Assembly: GCA_934045905.1 (NCBI GenBank)
Contig: OW203762.1
Coordinates: forward strand, 28,056,345 to 28,120,344
DNA from: Leuctra nigra
Taxonomy: Eukaryota > Arthropoda > Insecta > Plecoptera > Leuctridae
DNA: 64,000 nt
Direction: 5' to 3'
Within the stretch, counting starts at the first letter, position 1. Each line of letters opens with the position of its first letter. Both the position numbers and the translations under genes were made by a program. Positions 35,351-49,171 of the stretch are shown piece after piece. The notes beneath the pieces were generated by a model that made no database searches, was not told where the DNA came from, and was given only the letters and a program-made list of their open reading frames with translations.

Positions 35351-36909
35351 TTCGCTAACTTATACTCTATTTAATCACATAGTACTGCAAAGTGATTAAA
35401 CTTGATGTTTAATAAAGTTCAGATATGAGAGTGCAAATATTCATGCTGACAGACAATGAACTAATATATTACGTTGTGCCGAAAGTTCATAAGCTGAGAA
35501 GATTGCGATGAGGACAAAGAGCACCAAGAGACAATATGGGATGGAGAGCCGTGTGATATTCCGTGTGATACTCATTACCAGAGCAGACTAGAAGTATAGT
35601 TGTCTTGTAGTAGTGTATTATAGTATTGTATAGTTGATAGAGATCAATTTAAGCTTGTCATTGTTTCGCTGGATAGGTAAATAGATGTAGCTTTGTTTTC
35701 TCTGCTTAATTAATATTTGCATAACATGTTAATACAACTATGTATGTACATTTTAAGGAAACACATGATGAAGGATGATTTTGACCTATGAAAACTTGAA
35801 GCTATGAAAGATTGAACTGTATATCCATAAAAGTTATTTGCAATAACTTTATAATATTTTAGAAATACATTTTTAAAGGTAAGATAAATGCAATTGGTTG
35901 AGGTTTTTTCCTTTAGCTGGAAAACCTCATAAATAGCAAGAAATTTAGCTGTTTTGTGTTATTATGTGATACAGATAGTATGTAAGACATGTACTAATGG
36001 TTTGTTAATGTTAACCAAATTAGATTCTGAAATAAGATCTGTGTCTGACCGTTTCAATTATTCCCAGAGAACTTCGTCAGAGTGTATAATCCTCTCTGAG
36101 AGGCGCTGTGAGGTGTTTGAGTAAGTCTGTAGCTTCCTATTGGAAACGGTGAGTGAGTGGAGGCAAATAAACCGGGAGGGTTTGCGGTAAACTTAGGAAA
36201 TAGACGAACCGGAAGGAGAATGACAAGCCTGTGAAAATTGGTTGCCACGACAACCGTTTATCATTGTGTAGTCGAGAGAACACGAAGCAAGCGGAAGAGC
36301 GTTGTGGGAGTGGATGGGGATTGGGGGGGGGGGGGGGGGGGGCGTAAGAGGGAACATCTGGGAGCCTGGCTTTACTTCCCGTTTCTTCAACAGCGGTTTG
36401 CTAAATCACAATATTGGGGACGTTTTTCTAAAAGCATTATGCCAGACGTCAATTCGATCGGTTAGATAAATTTCATGAGACCGCTACGCTTTCGAAGATC
36501 CGTGGAAGGAATTCATCGCGAAGCGACAGGTCGAATGTAAGTGTTTATGAAAAGTAATATTGTGAGGGTTATTTTTGTTCATCCAATTCATAATTTTACG
36601 AAAATGATAATGAAAACTAGCCGAATATACCGAATAGTCGAACTGGAATGTGATTCGAGACGTCTGGATTCGAACCCAGATACTTACGATCCAATTGTGG
36701 TCAACCCAGATATCCGTGCCTGTTATTCATATTAAATGGTCTATCGCATACACCACAATACACAAACTCCATGTGTATAGACAGTTTAGAGAACCATTAT
36801 CTCTACCTATATATCCCTCTATAAATCTACCCTACATAGGTATTCTACACGATCCAGTTCCAATTATAGCTCAATTATAATTCGTCGGTAATCTCGGCAT
36901 TAAGTGTTG
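35351..36909. other. AT-rich non-coding stretch
   Basis: No gene is supported. It holds a 20-base G run at 36323-36342 and a self-pairing TCTGGATTCGAACCCAGA at 36663-36680 that resembles a tRNA T arm, with no cloverleaf around it. Confidence 0.5.
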
Positions 36910-36960
36910 AGACACGAGCGTGTCCTGGCCGTGTCCAGCGTGTTCGGACACGCGGTGTCT
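36910..36960. other. nested CpG-rich hairpin
   Basis: AGACACGAGCGTGTCC (36910-36925) pairs with GGACACGCGGTGTCT (36946-36960), with a one-base bulge and a mismatch. Inside the loop CTGG (36925-36928) pairs with CCAG (36935-36938). The surrounding CpG-rich segment to about 37070 is open on both strands but codes for nothing I recognise. Confidence 0.5.
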
Positions 36961-39959
36961 GAGAAGGTGGACTTGGTTGATTAATTGCCAAGAGTTACGC
37001 GGTCGGTGGTCGCGCGGTGGTCGCGTTGCTGAATCGACGATAAACTCGGCTACGTCTTGGCGAGCTAATTTATTAGCGTGCATGGAGAGATTCACAGGCT
37101 GGAAAATGTTGATCATAAATAACACAATTATATTATTTTCCTTCTGGCTGCTTGGCTGGCGTCTTCATAAAGAATAATTAGGTTCAGGGTGATGATGTTT
37201 CCGTTGTGTTGACTGCAATAATTCTTTTCTTTAATTTCTCTTCTATAATTCTTATTCTTGTATAAAAATCTTAAGTTTGTATGTACCGCACGTGAAAATT
37301 TTCACGAAATATGAACACTTAATCATCAATAAAGTAAATTATTATTGATTTGCAACCCTCCTCTACTAGTGAGGATGTGATCTGGGAAGAGAGAAGAGGA
37401 AAAGATTACAGCATGTAGTTATTCTGTCCCATCCGAAGGACGTGTAACATTTACATCAAGAGCCTCCAAAACCCGCACCGTCGAGAGATACACAATGACA
37501 TAGACAATGACCACAATGACCAGTTTACAAAGACCTGTTAAAGATAGTGGCAGCTGAAATCTCTTGTTAACATGGCAAGTATTTGGTCAGCCGACTAGAG
37601 GGCTAAGTTGACATGATGTAACACACAATTAAAAAAAACATTATTTTCAATTGCTCAAATTGCTTACCAGTTCTATTAAAACAACCTATCTTTATAAAAA
37701 CTGCAATTTACCTTTTATTGTATAAATCTTATTTTCATGAAATTAAGTAAGCCATCGAGATTAATATCCCGGCACCTCCACCAGTGAAATCAATAAGGCA
37801 CAAGAAATCTCCCCCGTTGGTGTTCGTCCAATATCAATAAACCATTAGTATTTTCTTATCATATGCCCAAAGAAGTAGAGTTTGTTCACGCCATTAAACT
37901 TCTCGAATCGTGCAAGCGAAGTCAGCAAAATGAGATATTTTCTCTGCCCGCAAAATGGATATTTATGAAATCCTTGTCCTTGTAATAAGCTCGTAGTTTC
38001 GCTAATAGAAGGAGCAAGTAATATCACGCGGTGACGTTATTAATGGCTACTTTTAAGTAATATTGTGGCGAATGAAATAATGCGTGTCCCGGTGTACGCA
38101 TGGCCACGCAGGTGTTCACAAGTTCTACCTCCAAGTAATATTCATCTTCATAACGCCGGCGATATAGCTGGAATTTATGTGTGTCATATTTTGCTTGGAA
38201 TTATTCTGTGTACGTCTGTCAAACTCATTTCTAACTGTTATTGTGACAGATTTTACAATATACCAGCCGACGTTTTCACGTTGTATTTTTAATTTTTATG
38301 GTTGACTTACGTGTCTCATTCTTTGAGAGAGCTCTCAGGGAGAGATAAAACTTTCTAGATGTAGTTTATGGTACTCCAATTTTTAGTAATTCCCCAAATA
38401 AATTATTACTCGGTGGAAAACAACTTGTAAATAAATACTTTTAATGACATCTCTAATAAAGTTTATAACAAGTTTCGAACTACGATTCATGTCACCGAGA
38501 ATTTTTTGCCGCCTCGTAGTCTTCATTTTTCACTTTAATGAAAAATCCTTACTAAATTAAAGACATGACATGAAATGGAAGTTTTCTAACTAAATATGTC
38601 GAAGCTAGAAAATAAACAGTATTACCTCTACTAAATTGAAAACTATATCAGCATCATAGCAAGTAAATCACTGTAAAGTTTTAAAATTTAGGCCAATAGC
38701 TGATGCCACGGCTGACAAAGACATATCTGTTCTTATTTTTCTTTTCTAAAGTGGCGCACAGACTACTTAGAACGCGCTTTGCTGTGTTCAAATAACCCAC
38801 ATTCTACTTCAAACATGCACAGAACTTTGACTTTAAACGTGTAATTATTTATTCTTCTTCCGATGTTTTGAATTGTTTTCCGAGTAAAGACTTTTACTCT
38901 AATAATGTCACTGTTATGTCACATAAAGTTGTCTCCGACGTGTTCTAGACTAGATTGTTAACTGGATTTCACTCCGCTTAACTCAATAATTAAACTTAGA
39001 CTGGTCCTCATTTGATTTAATTATGATGCGCATCACTGTTAGACAATGTTAGACTACACGACGCCAAGATACATGGAACTACACAACACTTACGCGAACA
39101 AGTAAACGTTTCTGAAACACCTTCAAACTCCTGATGAAGCCCACTGAAAAGAGGGCGAAATATAGAGATTTCTAATAAAAAATAGTTTGTGAAACGTTCA
39201 AAAAGAGAGCATTTAATTTAACTAAATCCAAACTAAAGAATCGAGAAACGAAATATTAAAAACCTTTAAACTATTTTTACCTGCGTCAAATCAAATAATG
39301 AAAATATTTAACTTAAATACAAGAATGTTCATGATAATATTGCAAGTTCACAAAATGTTCTGTATTTAGTACATTCGCAACTATAAAACTCTCTTAATTT
39401 AGTCTTCCTCTTGAAATTGCATCTTGTTCACTAGCGAATGAAATTTGCATTTCGTTTGATGCAGATACATTTCAATTTGCATCGCTTATGAATTTCTTGT
39501 TGCTCAGATTCCAAGAAGATAATATTCTCATGAGAAATTGAAATCATTGCATCTTCAGCGGATTTTTTGCTGATATCATACCCTTTAAAGGAAATCATGT
39601 TTGTTACACAGATACATACTTCCGCAAAACGGTCCAATTCATAACTCTGCACTTTCTTATAGAAAATGTATTTTTGTCAGAATATAATATGCCTGGAGAA
39701 AATATTTACAAACGCAACCCATCTTCAATAATAAGTTCGTTATTAATTCTGAAGTCAGGTAGTTTGTCTATAATATGAAACCACGACGAGCCTCCTCCTT
39801 AAGCTCAGGAATCTTTAATGCACAAACTACAAACCACTATGGAATTCTCCCACCTAAGATACTGCGTACAGAGAATGATAGTTCTCCATAAAGAGGAAAG
39901 CTCGGAAAGTGGCACTATATTCACTCTGCTAGGATAGAACACTAAATACGTAGCACTAA
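36961..39959. other. AT-rich non-coding stretch
   Basis: No gene is supported. A CCCGGCACCTCCACC motif occurs at 37768. A GACGTTTTCACG/CGTGTCTC area near 38270 shows nothing structured. Confidence 0.5.
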
Positions 39960-40210
39960 GTAAGGAAGTAAGTAGTAAGTGGTATATCGAGCTATCCATT
40001 TGCCTGTACGCGATCACCGATGTTCTATTATATATTCTACCATGTGGGGCTGACAATTGAATTATTCAAGACGTGTTAGACTCCTAACTGGAGTGAAAGC
40101 TCACGCAATCTTGTGAGCGCTATAGAAGTATATCACGGGCTAAATTACAACCTAGGGACTCCTTTGTGATCTATTATTGCCTTTTAAACTACATGGCGAT
40201 GGCTTTTCAA
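39960..40210 (+). mobile_element. possible decayed reverse-transcriptase C-terminal fragment
   Basis: One frame reads DHRCSIIYSTMWG, stop, QLNYSRRVRLLTGVKAH, and then breaks into stops before GLLCDLLLPFKLHG. The order (hydrophobic-YS-x-MWG, then RRVRLLTG) resembles the region after the reverse transcriptase catalytic domain in CR1/jockey-type elements, where a YG-x-x-x-WG and a Q(K/R)-x-x-R-x-L-x-G motif occur. The match is weak and rests on eye comparison only. Confidence 0.2.
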
Positions 40211-42492
40211 TACGTTTAAATATTCTAGATGCATTTTCGATGAGCTAAACGAGAATCGTCGACTTTTATTGAGATAAATGATTATTTAAGTGCTTTTGGG
40301 AGAATTGAGTGCACGTAGCTCGTTTATATTTATTAAAATACTTCAAATATTAAGTAATTACCCGGTCACATAAATTGTCTGCAAAATTTTAAGTACTTTT
40401 TTCAAAACTTAAATATCCAAACGAAAACACAGAGGAATACGCAGATTTAGAGCATGTGGGATTGAAGAGTTTGATTGTAAGAACTAACCAACCACATCAC
40501 ACATAATATTTAATTCTCCATTCAACAAGTATTGATGGTAATTCGACCTCCAACTTGACAATTTACTGTCAATTCTTCGGACCGTGGGGTGGGTGTACCT
40601 ATCTTATTTAATACTCTATAGCTACAACACGGACAACAATATTATGTGGGAGTTAACAAAAATATAATGTTTCAATTTGATACTAAAATACCTTATGAAT
40701 CAAGTTACTTCCAATCGCCCCGCAATTACTTTATAAATCGTAAATCCTACACCTGCCACCATTTGTAAAATCACTTTTTATTTTAAAAATTAAATATATT
40801 TTTAGAAAGATTCGCTGCTTACTACCCAGATAGTTACACTGTTGGGCTTCAAAATAACTTGAGTTCTAACGTGTCAGGAATCACAGTCGCGGAGTACAGA
40901 GAAATAGTGTTAGTGATCGATGCTATTGAACTAGATAAATAAATAAGCAAGTAAATAAATAAATAATGCACCATTACGATCAAGTTCAATTTCAAAACAC
41001 ATTAATATTTTATAATACTCCATTCATTCTAACACTGTGTTTTTTTTTTGCTGGCGTATAATCGTTTCAAAACGATTACTAATCGCCGAAAATTGTGGTT
41101 TGTAACATTACTCAATAGAAGTACTAAATCCCAAAGTATCCGTTTTTTAAATAAAACACGGTTTAATTTAGCCCCCTCGACACGACTCTTCATACCACAA
41201 ACGTTCTTTTGCAATAACTGTTAATGAATATCGACAAAAACACTCTTTGATACCACAAGCGTTCACTGTTGTAATGTAATGTATCAACATGGCTCAATCC
41301 GTTTTACACACAGGCGATGAATGTGATTGGCGTGGCATCGTTTAGCACGCAATACTCGGTAGTACGTTTGTCATTGGGAGTCAGTCCAACTTCGCTACCT
41401 TTCCACAACGAAACACCCGCGCTTTGTGGATTACAAAACCAGAACCATTTAGTTCCAGATGAAGTTTAATTAATTCCGATGTTTTCAGCTTGATGATAAA
41501 ACGAATGAGGTAAGGAGAGTGAGAGGGGGGGAAAGGGATGTGGTTGATTGAAATGCTACCTATATACTCGTTCTCTCTCCGCGGTCCCGCGTCGTTCACG
41601 TCTCCCCCCCCCCCCCCCCCCCCCCCCCCCCCACCGACACCACCTATCCTGGTTTATACCGCCCGCCCCCCTAGTGTCCCCCTGGTAAATAGGGACGCGT
41701 GATCCCGAATCGTGATTTTCAATCCTGTAGACTAAATAATCAACAGAGTGGCGCCGGGCACAAACCCAATTTACTATGGAAGTACCTACATTCTGATTGA
41801 ACTTTGTGTGGGTAGTGCAAAATATGAACAGTCGCGGGTGGTAATTGCGTTATAACCAGTAAGATGATTCATTTGGACAATGAAACAAATGTGATTATAG
41901 TTCAAGAATGTTGATATATAGTGAGGAAGTGGAGGAGTAATCTCTGTTGTAGATGCTAGGTACAGTAACAACAATTTGTGATATGGTTCAGATTCTGTTG
42001 GTTTCTTATTTTTATGGTAATGCAGAAATCCGTATAGGTACCAAGGAGGTTGATAGGTACTGTATCACGTGAGAAGGGGCAATAAAACCCACATAAAAAG
42101 GCTCGATTTATCGGGATATGAATGCGGTTTACAGCTTTTAAGTTGTCAAAAGTTCATTGAGAAAAAATAACGCTCAACCACAACCAAACTTTAAAGAGGA
42201 ATTTTGACAAGTTCAAACAAGACAACTAGGTTAGTGCTTTAAAACTCAGTAATATTCCAAGAAATGGATCCTCTTTGTGTAGATTATATTCCCATTTTCT
42301 CGTAGTACTGTATCCACTTACAAGGATTCAGTTAAAACCGTTAAAGCTTTTAAAATGTAAATAGGTACTCCATGTTTTATGTAATTTTATTCGCATTCTC
42401 CCTTGGTACACATACAGTACATACATTAATTAGCTAAAAGGTAGACCAATGCGGGGTCAAAACAACCAAAAAATGACGTACAGCTGAGCGAA
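40211..42492. other. non-coding stretch with (AAAT)n and a 29-base C run
   Basis: No gene is supported. An AAAT/AAGT tract lies at 40930-40965 and a C29 run at 41604-41632, followed by a C-rich flank to about 41685. Confidence 0.5.
41604..41632. repeat. poly-C tract (29 C)
   Basis: An uninterrupted run of 29 C, the longest homopolymer in the window, followed by CACCGACACC. It is likely length-unstable and prone to sequencing error. Confidence 0.9.
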
Positions 42493-42750
42493 TTGCTTAC
42501 TAAACAAACTACTCTACCACAATCTCTAGACAATGCTGTCTGCAACCTCCACACGACACGAGCGCAGAGCAAACGTGTGTGGATTCTTGTGCATGAGAGG
42601 GTCATATTTACACGGCTGATGGATGCTCGACAGCGATGTAGTATCGCGGTGACGGGGGAATGTAATTGCGAGCCAAGAGGCGGTGGTATTTCTCGAGACG
42701 ATTGTCTCTCGCTCGACGTGTACATGGGGCAAGAGTTACGAGACTTGACT
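42493..42750 (+). CDS. candidate exon ending at a consensus donor
   Basis: An open plus-strand frame ends at GACTTGACT, immediately before GTGAGTAGG at 42751, exactly on a codon boundary. The last residues are LSLDVYMGQELRDLT, preceded by VTGECNCEPRGGGISRDDC. Possible acceptors are ATGCTCGACAG and CGAGCGCAG upstream. The segment is more CpG-rich than its flanks. The opposite strand is also open, so the strand is uncertain. Not recognised. Confidence 0.22.
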
Positions 42751-45700
42751 GTGAGTAGGCAATTATTAGCTGCCCATCTCACTCAATGGAGCGCGGAGGA
42801 GGCTGGAGTGTTCATTCGGAAGAATAGAGCGTGATCTGTAAGAATAGAACTAACGAGATGTTTTATTTGATTCGAGTGTTGTTGTTGGACAGCTTCAAAT
42901 AAACTGTTGTCCTGTTTGAATTTCGAACATGCCAACAATATGAATCAATTTGAACACAAACTTACATTCATGTGGTTCTTGGCGTCTTTGCTAAAGTTGT
43001 TTTATAGAAACACAGAATAATATGTTGTTTTTTTAGTATTTTATTTCTAGATTCATTTACATGAATATATAACAGAAATGTGAGTCTATAGTCTACAATA
43101 ATACTACAATTACATAATAAACTACAATTAAAAAATTATCAATTTTTAGAGATTGGAAAACATCGTTCTACGAGCATCAAAGTTTTACTAAATTCGAGTT
43201 CAGTGATTTCACTGGATTCCTTTTTCAATTTAAAGAAAACTGCTGAAAGCTTCAGTCTGCAGAGTTTAGTCTGCATAATTTACAAATTAACTGTTATTCG
43301 GTTCAAATATCTAATTGTAGAACTCTTTGCCGATGCGTTTCCGATCACTAAACTATGTTAAAATTCCGTATTATAACGAGAATGTGCATCTTTATTTTGT
43401 AGAGAAGGCGAGAAAAGACATGCAAACTATCATCCAACACAACTTTGCCTAGACGATGAATTCATAATGGGAATATGGTTTGATCAAACGTAACAAAATC
43501 CACTTGAAAAGCACCATGCCCGCATTGAACATTGTTCGTTAGCAGAATTAATTAAGCTATTTTCATCCCTTCTTCAGGTGGGTAAAACAACACATCAGCC
43601 AGCTTTGACAAGCGTGGTTTACTCAGAATGATTATTATTCATGACATATTCTGTGTAAATTTGCGTAAGTGGAAAGATACATCACAAAGGATCGGCGTTT
43701 TTCATCAGGATAATTGGCATTATCCTGCGGCTGAGGTTGGTGCTTATTATTAAATCACACCTTTAATCTTCTTGGCATCAACAGCTGTTTTTATAGACTT
43801 TTCTTGTTATAAAACTCGAAATATAATATACGTTATAACCAATACCACAATAAAACACACAAAAATCAGTTGCCATTGAAATAAAATTGGCGCAATGAAA
43901 ACATACATATTAAAGCAGATATATTATCCAGAAAAGCGCATGAAAAGCGTACAGATAAAATGCTTCAACACTATTTGCTCTACACGATAAATTATATGAC
44001 GTGTTAACATACTCGAAGTACCGTTTTATTTCGATTCAATTTAATAGTATTCACGTTTCCACATGACGCTATTAAAATAATATCGCGCATTCATAATATT
44101 CCATATCTGCAAACAATGCCAATAATAATACATTGAGTTTTATTTGAATTAGTTTTCGCATTTCATGTGAATCGACAGGCTTAAGCGGCCTCTCATGTGG
44201 AACTTTGATATTATCAATAACTCCCCCTTCCCCCAACACACTCCACCCACATCATTTTGATACGTGTTTGTGCTGGGAGGTGTCGGATATTCAATGATTG
44301 ATGGAATTTTAAAAGACAGTCTCGAACTCGAGCATAAGTTTTTCCATTTAATCGAAGATCAGAAGGGTAAAAGCTGCATCAATATTTGAGCTTTGAAAGA
44401 TGTTCTTGCTTACGTCATCCGTATTACAACAATCTATCACTGGACAATCGATAGACTACTTTACTTGAAAATATGATCCTTGTTTCTAAGGCTGATCGAA
44501 AGCAATTTACTGTCCGAGTCTTGACTCTAGTGGGTGGTTTGCTAACCTCCCAAATTCTCCGTACGTTTCTTCAAGTTCAAGTAACTCTTGGGATAGACTT
44601 GGAAGAAATGGCGGCTAGGTAGACTGGCGACAACTGAACAAACTCGAGGTCCTGTGACAACAAACTAAAGAACATTCCGGATGGTTAAGTGACGAACTCT
44701 TCTTAGATAAAATTGACAAGAGCAAAGTTTAGCTTTCGCTTAAAAGCCACATCAGCAATTTAAATTAAAACAAAAGAGGTTGCTTTTAGAAGCTAAAAGA
44801 GTCATTTCCAAAGGCCTTAAGGTATTTGGGAAAGTCGATATAAAGGTACAAGCTTCATCGATTGGATGAAGGAGAAAGTAAACTTAATCCCTACCATTAA
44901 GAAAACTTTCGCCAATCTTTATTATTCGTTATTGAGTAAAACTTGTAAAACTGTATAAAATTTTTTTGTGAATTGATGGAATTTGAAAAGGTGTTTAACC
45001 ACATTTATATCTTCCTTTCTACTTTCACATTTATGCGGAGGCGAGACATTTTCCACCAGATAAAAAGCTTTTTAAAATGTAAACTTGACATATTCACATC
45101 GACTACTCGGCAAATAGTAAACATTTATTTAGCAACTCTTTCTGCAAACTTTTCTCCTTCATATTCTATTCCACGGATGTTTGTAGCTCGTGGTCGTGGT
45201 GGAGCAGAAATATGGAGACGAGAGTGAAAAGTGTCGGAGATGGATTCAAACTCATTTTTAAGATGATGTGCTCATCTATTATAAACATATCTCATGAAGT
45301 GTAATCATGCGATTTGGAAGACGGTAATTTTGAGTTTAATTTGTTTCTCGCTCGAATGATTTGATTAAATTAAGCCCTGCAGGCGAAACGAAGAGATTGC
45401 CAATTAGTTGAGGGTTGCTCTTAACCATGATGATAATGATAGTCTTAAATAAAAAATATAGTTGATGTTTACAAGAGATGCGAATCTACCGCTTCCAGAC
45501 CTGACTTCCATCGTTGCCATTCGGCCAGATGTTTCGAAAACCAGGCACTTCCACGACCTTCTTAAGGCATACTTTATTTAATAGATCGTGAAATGTATAA
45601 AGATATTTTTTTAGCTTTAAAAAACTTTGCATTCAACTTGTTGAATAGACATATTATGCTTTATTAAATTGCTTGGCAAGATAAACTAATTCCTAAGAGT

Positions 45701-48043
45701 CTAGATGATGGTTTTAAACTCGTTTTGAAATGAAAATGTAATTGTCACAATTCTGGCTTTCCTTTTCAGTCCTCGAAAACATTTCTACATTTGTTTTATA
45801 TACCTTTATTATGTAATTATTCCCCCCAGATAAAATACGGTGACAAGCTCATATTTTATTCGAGTGTAGTGTGTACTTTTGATTAACAAACAGCTGTTGA
45901 CAATCCCTACGTCTGTTTGAGTTCTCTGAGCTCGGTTGGGACATTTGGGCAGAACTTGCCTCTTCCCAACTATATCGACCTGACAACTGGGAACACTGGC
46001 GTACCTGCCCTGCTCCCAACTTCCAAACATTCGCACAACAACGAGACCGGATCAGATGGTCAACTGGCTAATAGCTCGCGTTTACCTGACAGTTTAGAAC
46101 TGTTACTGGCCCTAAAATTGATGACGCAAACAGAAACTCACGGAATCAAACGAGAATAGCATTCACGGAAACTTATTAAATTACATTCTACAGCATTAAA
46201 ATTATAATTAAAGCGTACACAGATAATTAAAAGTCTTTAAAATCTTTTCTAGCAGATACACTCTGTAAGTAATTGCAAAGTATAATTAGAAACGAGTTGA
46301 GCTTCAGATTCAACGAGATTATTTAGACAGAATTAATATTTAAAAAGACTAAAAAATTAGCAAAGCAATTAATTTTAATTACTCGTTTGGGGATAGTATG
46401 AGATTAATTTACTGTTCAATTTTCATTTATCACGAGATTGAGACGTAATTCGTTCACTTATTATGCATGAAAATGTGAACGCCTCTCTCTTCCTTGACGC
46501 TGCGCACCTGAGGCTGCGGAAGATTGAGTTGCGTCTTGCTTTTCTATCTCACCCACATGCAGTCAGATTAATTCATATTCAAATATATTCCTATATTCCA
46601 GAGCTTACTTGTATTTATAGTCATTATATAGACTGCGTATCAAATAGAAATATGAAGTTGAAAGTTCAAACAACAGTGTATACTCTAACTATGAGAACGG
46701 GTTTGGGCTGTTTAGCACTTAGCTTTACCGAGTAATTTGTGGGAATGATGGTCAGCTTTGGAGGCTATTCATAAGCTTTCAACCAAATGTCGATAGTCCA
46801 AGTTTGTTTTAATGTTGGTGGTCTATCGCATAATGTTAACTCTGGCACCACGAATGTCCGCCTATATTATTACATCTGACAGCAGCTTAAGGGATTGTCG
46901 ACGCCCACAAAAAGATCGTTTGCGGGTAAAAACTTTTCTATTTTATGAGCCGACAACATTGAAAATGTTTTTGAGCTTCAAAAGGTTTCATTTTGAAAAC
47001 AAACTGTTAACTTCTAACAACAACATGAAAAGAAAATACAACGAAATGAAATGAAATTTTCTCCACCACAATTGTAAAACAAAAATCTACTTTTGTGCCT
47101 GGAAGCCCGGCTTATGCTGCAGGAACAATAAAAAAGATTTTATGCGCATTTGGATTTGAAAGTGATCCTCCATCATTCAAATGCGACAAAACGAATGATT
47201 TGAATTGTTAAATCAAAGTTTAATCAATTCTCAACTCTGCTGGAATATTACTGAAAAAAGTATTCACGAAAAATCTTATTTTAAGCATAACTAACTTGAA
47301 ACTTCCAAAAAATGTGAATAGCTATAATCTCCATTCTTCCCTATTTCAATCATGAACACAAAAATGTGCATATTATTTTCTACTTTCTAGAAATTACTTT
47401 CATGGCGTTGAATATGAAACTTTGAAAGTTAGAAAATAGCGTATACTCTTAAAATATTTTCCTGTAACTCGCAAGAGCCTTATAAACATTCAAGCCACTT
47501 AGGGGCATTATGCTTTTACGATAGTCAACATCACTTTATACCACGTTTTACTCTTAGCTATTAACTAATTCCCTCAAGAGAAAAGTACCTACTCAGAAGA
47601 TGACGCATTTTAGTCCACGTTCTGATCAAAAGCATTGATGACGACGCCCTGCTAATGAAGGCTTTTTAGTTCTGTACAACGCCAGTCTGAGTAGAAATAT
47701 GAAACGTTGCTCCATACAAAATGCACAATCCTTCGTTTCTTGGGAACTTAAAATTTAAATACAACTATGAATAAGTAATGTATATACTTATTCGTCACAA
47801 TATATAGACGAATATAGTTAAGGGGATGTAATATCACACATTTTATATAACTTCTAAATCGAATTTAGAAACTAATTCTAGAGTTTTAGTCTACTGCTAC
47901 AAACTAGGTTTGTTATATATTTTTAGCAAATTGAATTTCTGGAATCACATATTTAATTCAATCACTTTTACTTTGTCGACACACTATTAGGATCAAAATC
48001 TAACATTATAAACATAATTCCCATGTTTGTCGTCTGGGAGCTA
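42751..48043. other. AT-rich non-coding stretch
   Basis: No gene is supported. An 80-codon plus frame at 45917-46159 (GQNLPLPNYIDLTTGNTG) is somewhat protein-like in composition but lacks recognisable motifs or splice signals. The remainder shows no repeat or RNA. Confidence 0.45.
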
Positions 48044-48322
48044 TGACCTTGAACACAAGCCCATGTAAATGTTCAGGGTCGTTTAGCTCCAAGGTCGGAC
48101 TCTGAGCGCAAGCGGCAAGTTTGAATAAAGATAATATTTCCAATCATATTGAAAGTACGCAGAGTCCATGGTTAAAACACGGAAATTACCCATCACGTGG
48201 ACGTATAGGAGGAAATCGGGGCGCCCCGATACACACCCTTGTTTATCTCCCGCATTACGTCATCAGCACAAGGTCAGAGGTCAAAGTGACATAGGCGCTG
48301 ACCAAGGGATCAAGTCACGTGC
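48044..48322. promoter_or_regulatory. candidate cis-regulatory module with nuclear-receptor and E-box sites
   Basis: TCAAGGTCA occurs on the minus strand (48044-48052) and CCAAGGTCG on the plus strand near 48089-48097; both fit the FTZ-F1/SF-1-type YCAAGGYCR site. AGGTCAGAGGTCA at 48271-48283 is a perfect DR1, the HNF4/RXR-USP type. CACGTG E-boxes lie at 48194 and 48317, a CRE-like TTACGTCATC near 48255, and a 16-bp palindrome ATCGGGGCGCCCCGAT at 48215-48230. The density of full-consensus sites in about 280 bp exceeds what neighbouring AT-rich DNA shows. Function is inference from motifs. Confidence 0.4.
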
Positions 48323-49171
48323 ATGACCCGACTCCAATTAAGTCACGCCAACAAGTGTCAGGTTTCGTTAGGTTTCACGGATTAAGATTGTCAATTTAAT
48401 TGGGCATGCCGACCTCGCGAATGGGATATATTTTACATGTCAACATCAAGTTCTCTCTCAGCCAACTCTGAACCCTTATCAACTGGAGTCGGATACAGAT
48501 ACATGTTTCCTAAAGCTGTCTCGTTTTCTAGACACGCAATTAGTGAAGACAACAATAACTTGACTCGCTGATCAATCATTCTGTATTGCGTGGAGATAAA
48601 GTAGCTATCAAGACCACAATACGTGAATCAGACTTTATAATGTGGATTCCATTTAATGGGGTGTTTATCTCAAACCAGCCAAATAAAACACTGCATTTTA
48701 TGAAGCGACATCGAATATCAAGGACCAAAACCAAAGATATGAGACAAATGAGGTGAGATAACATTTTGATAAATATATAAAATTATTTGAAAATTATTAA
48801 TTTTTATGTTTGAATGGGTCGGGCGGGATAAAAGTGGATAAAAAATTGTCCTTATTAAAATATCGTCATAATATTATTGATAAAAATACCATAATGAAAA
48901 CAATTGTATATTTTTATAAACGTATAAGGGTGTATTTTTTTTAGCTACAGTCGATCTAACATCCATTACACAAAATCAACTTCAGGGGTAAATGAAGTTG
49001 AGTCAACGTATAAACCTAAATAAACACGTATTTTTATTTGATACTTTAGAACGTGTCAGCTCTTGCCAGGAGTAAGGAAGCATTGCCGGGAGATCGAGAT
49101 TTCCACTTTAGAATCCAACAAGAATTGACTTCCACTGACATTTATACACTCACTGTCAGAACAATCACAAC
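48323..49171. other. non-coding stretch between candidate module and CpG islet
   Basis: No gene or repeat recognised. Confidence 0.45.

Noticed and set aside
36663..36680. tRNA gene on the minus strand
   Set aside because: Only a T-arm-like hairpin is present; no acceptor, D or anticodon stems could be drawn.
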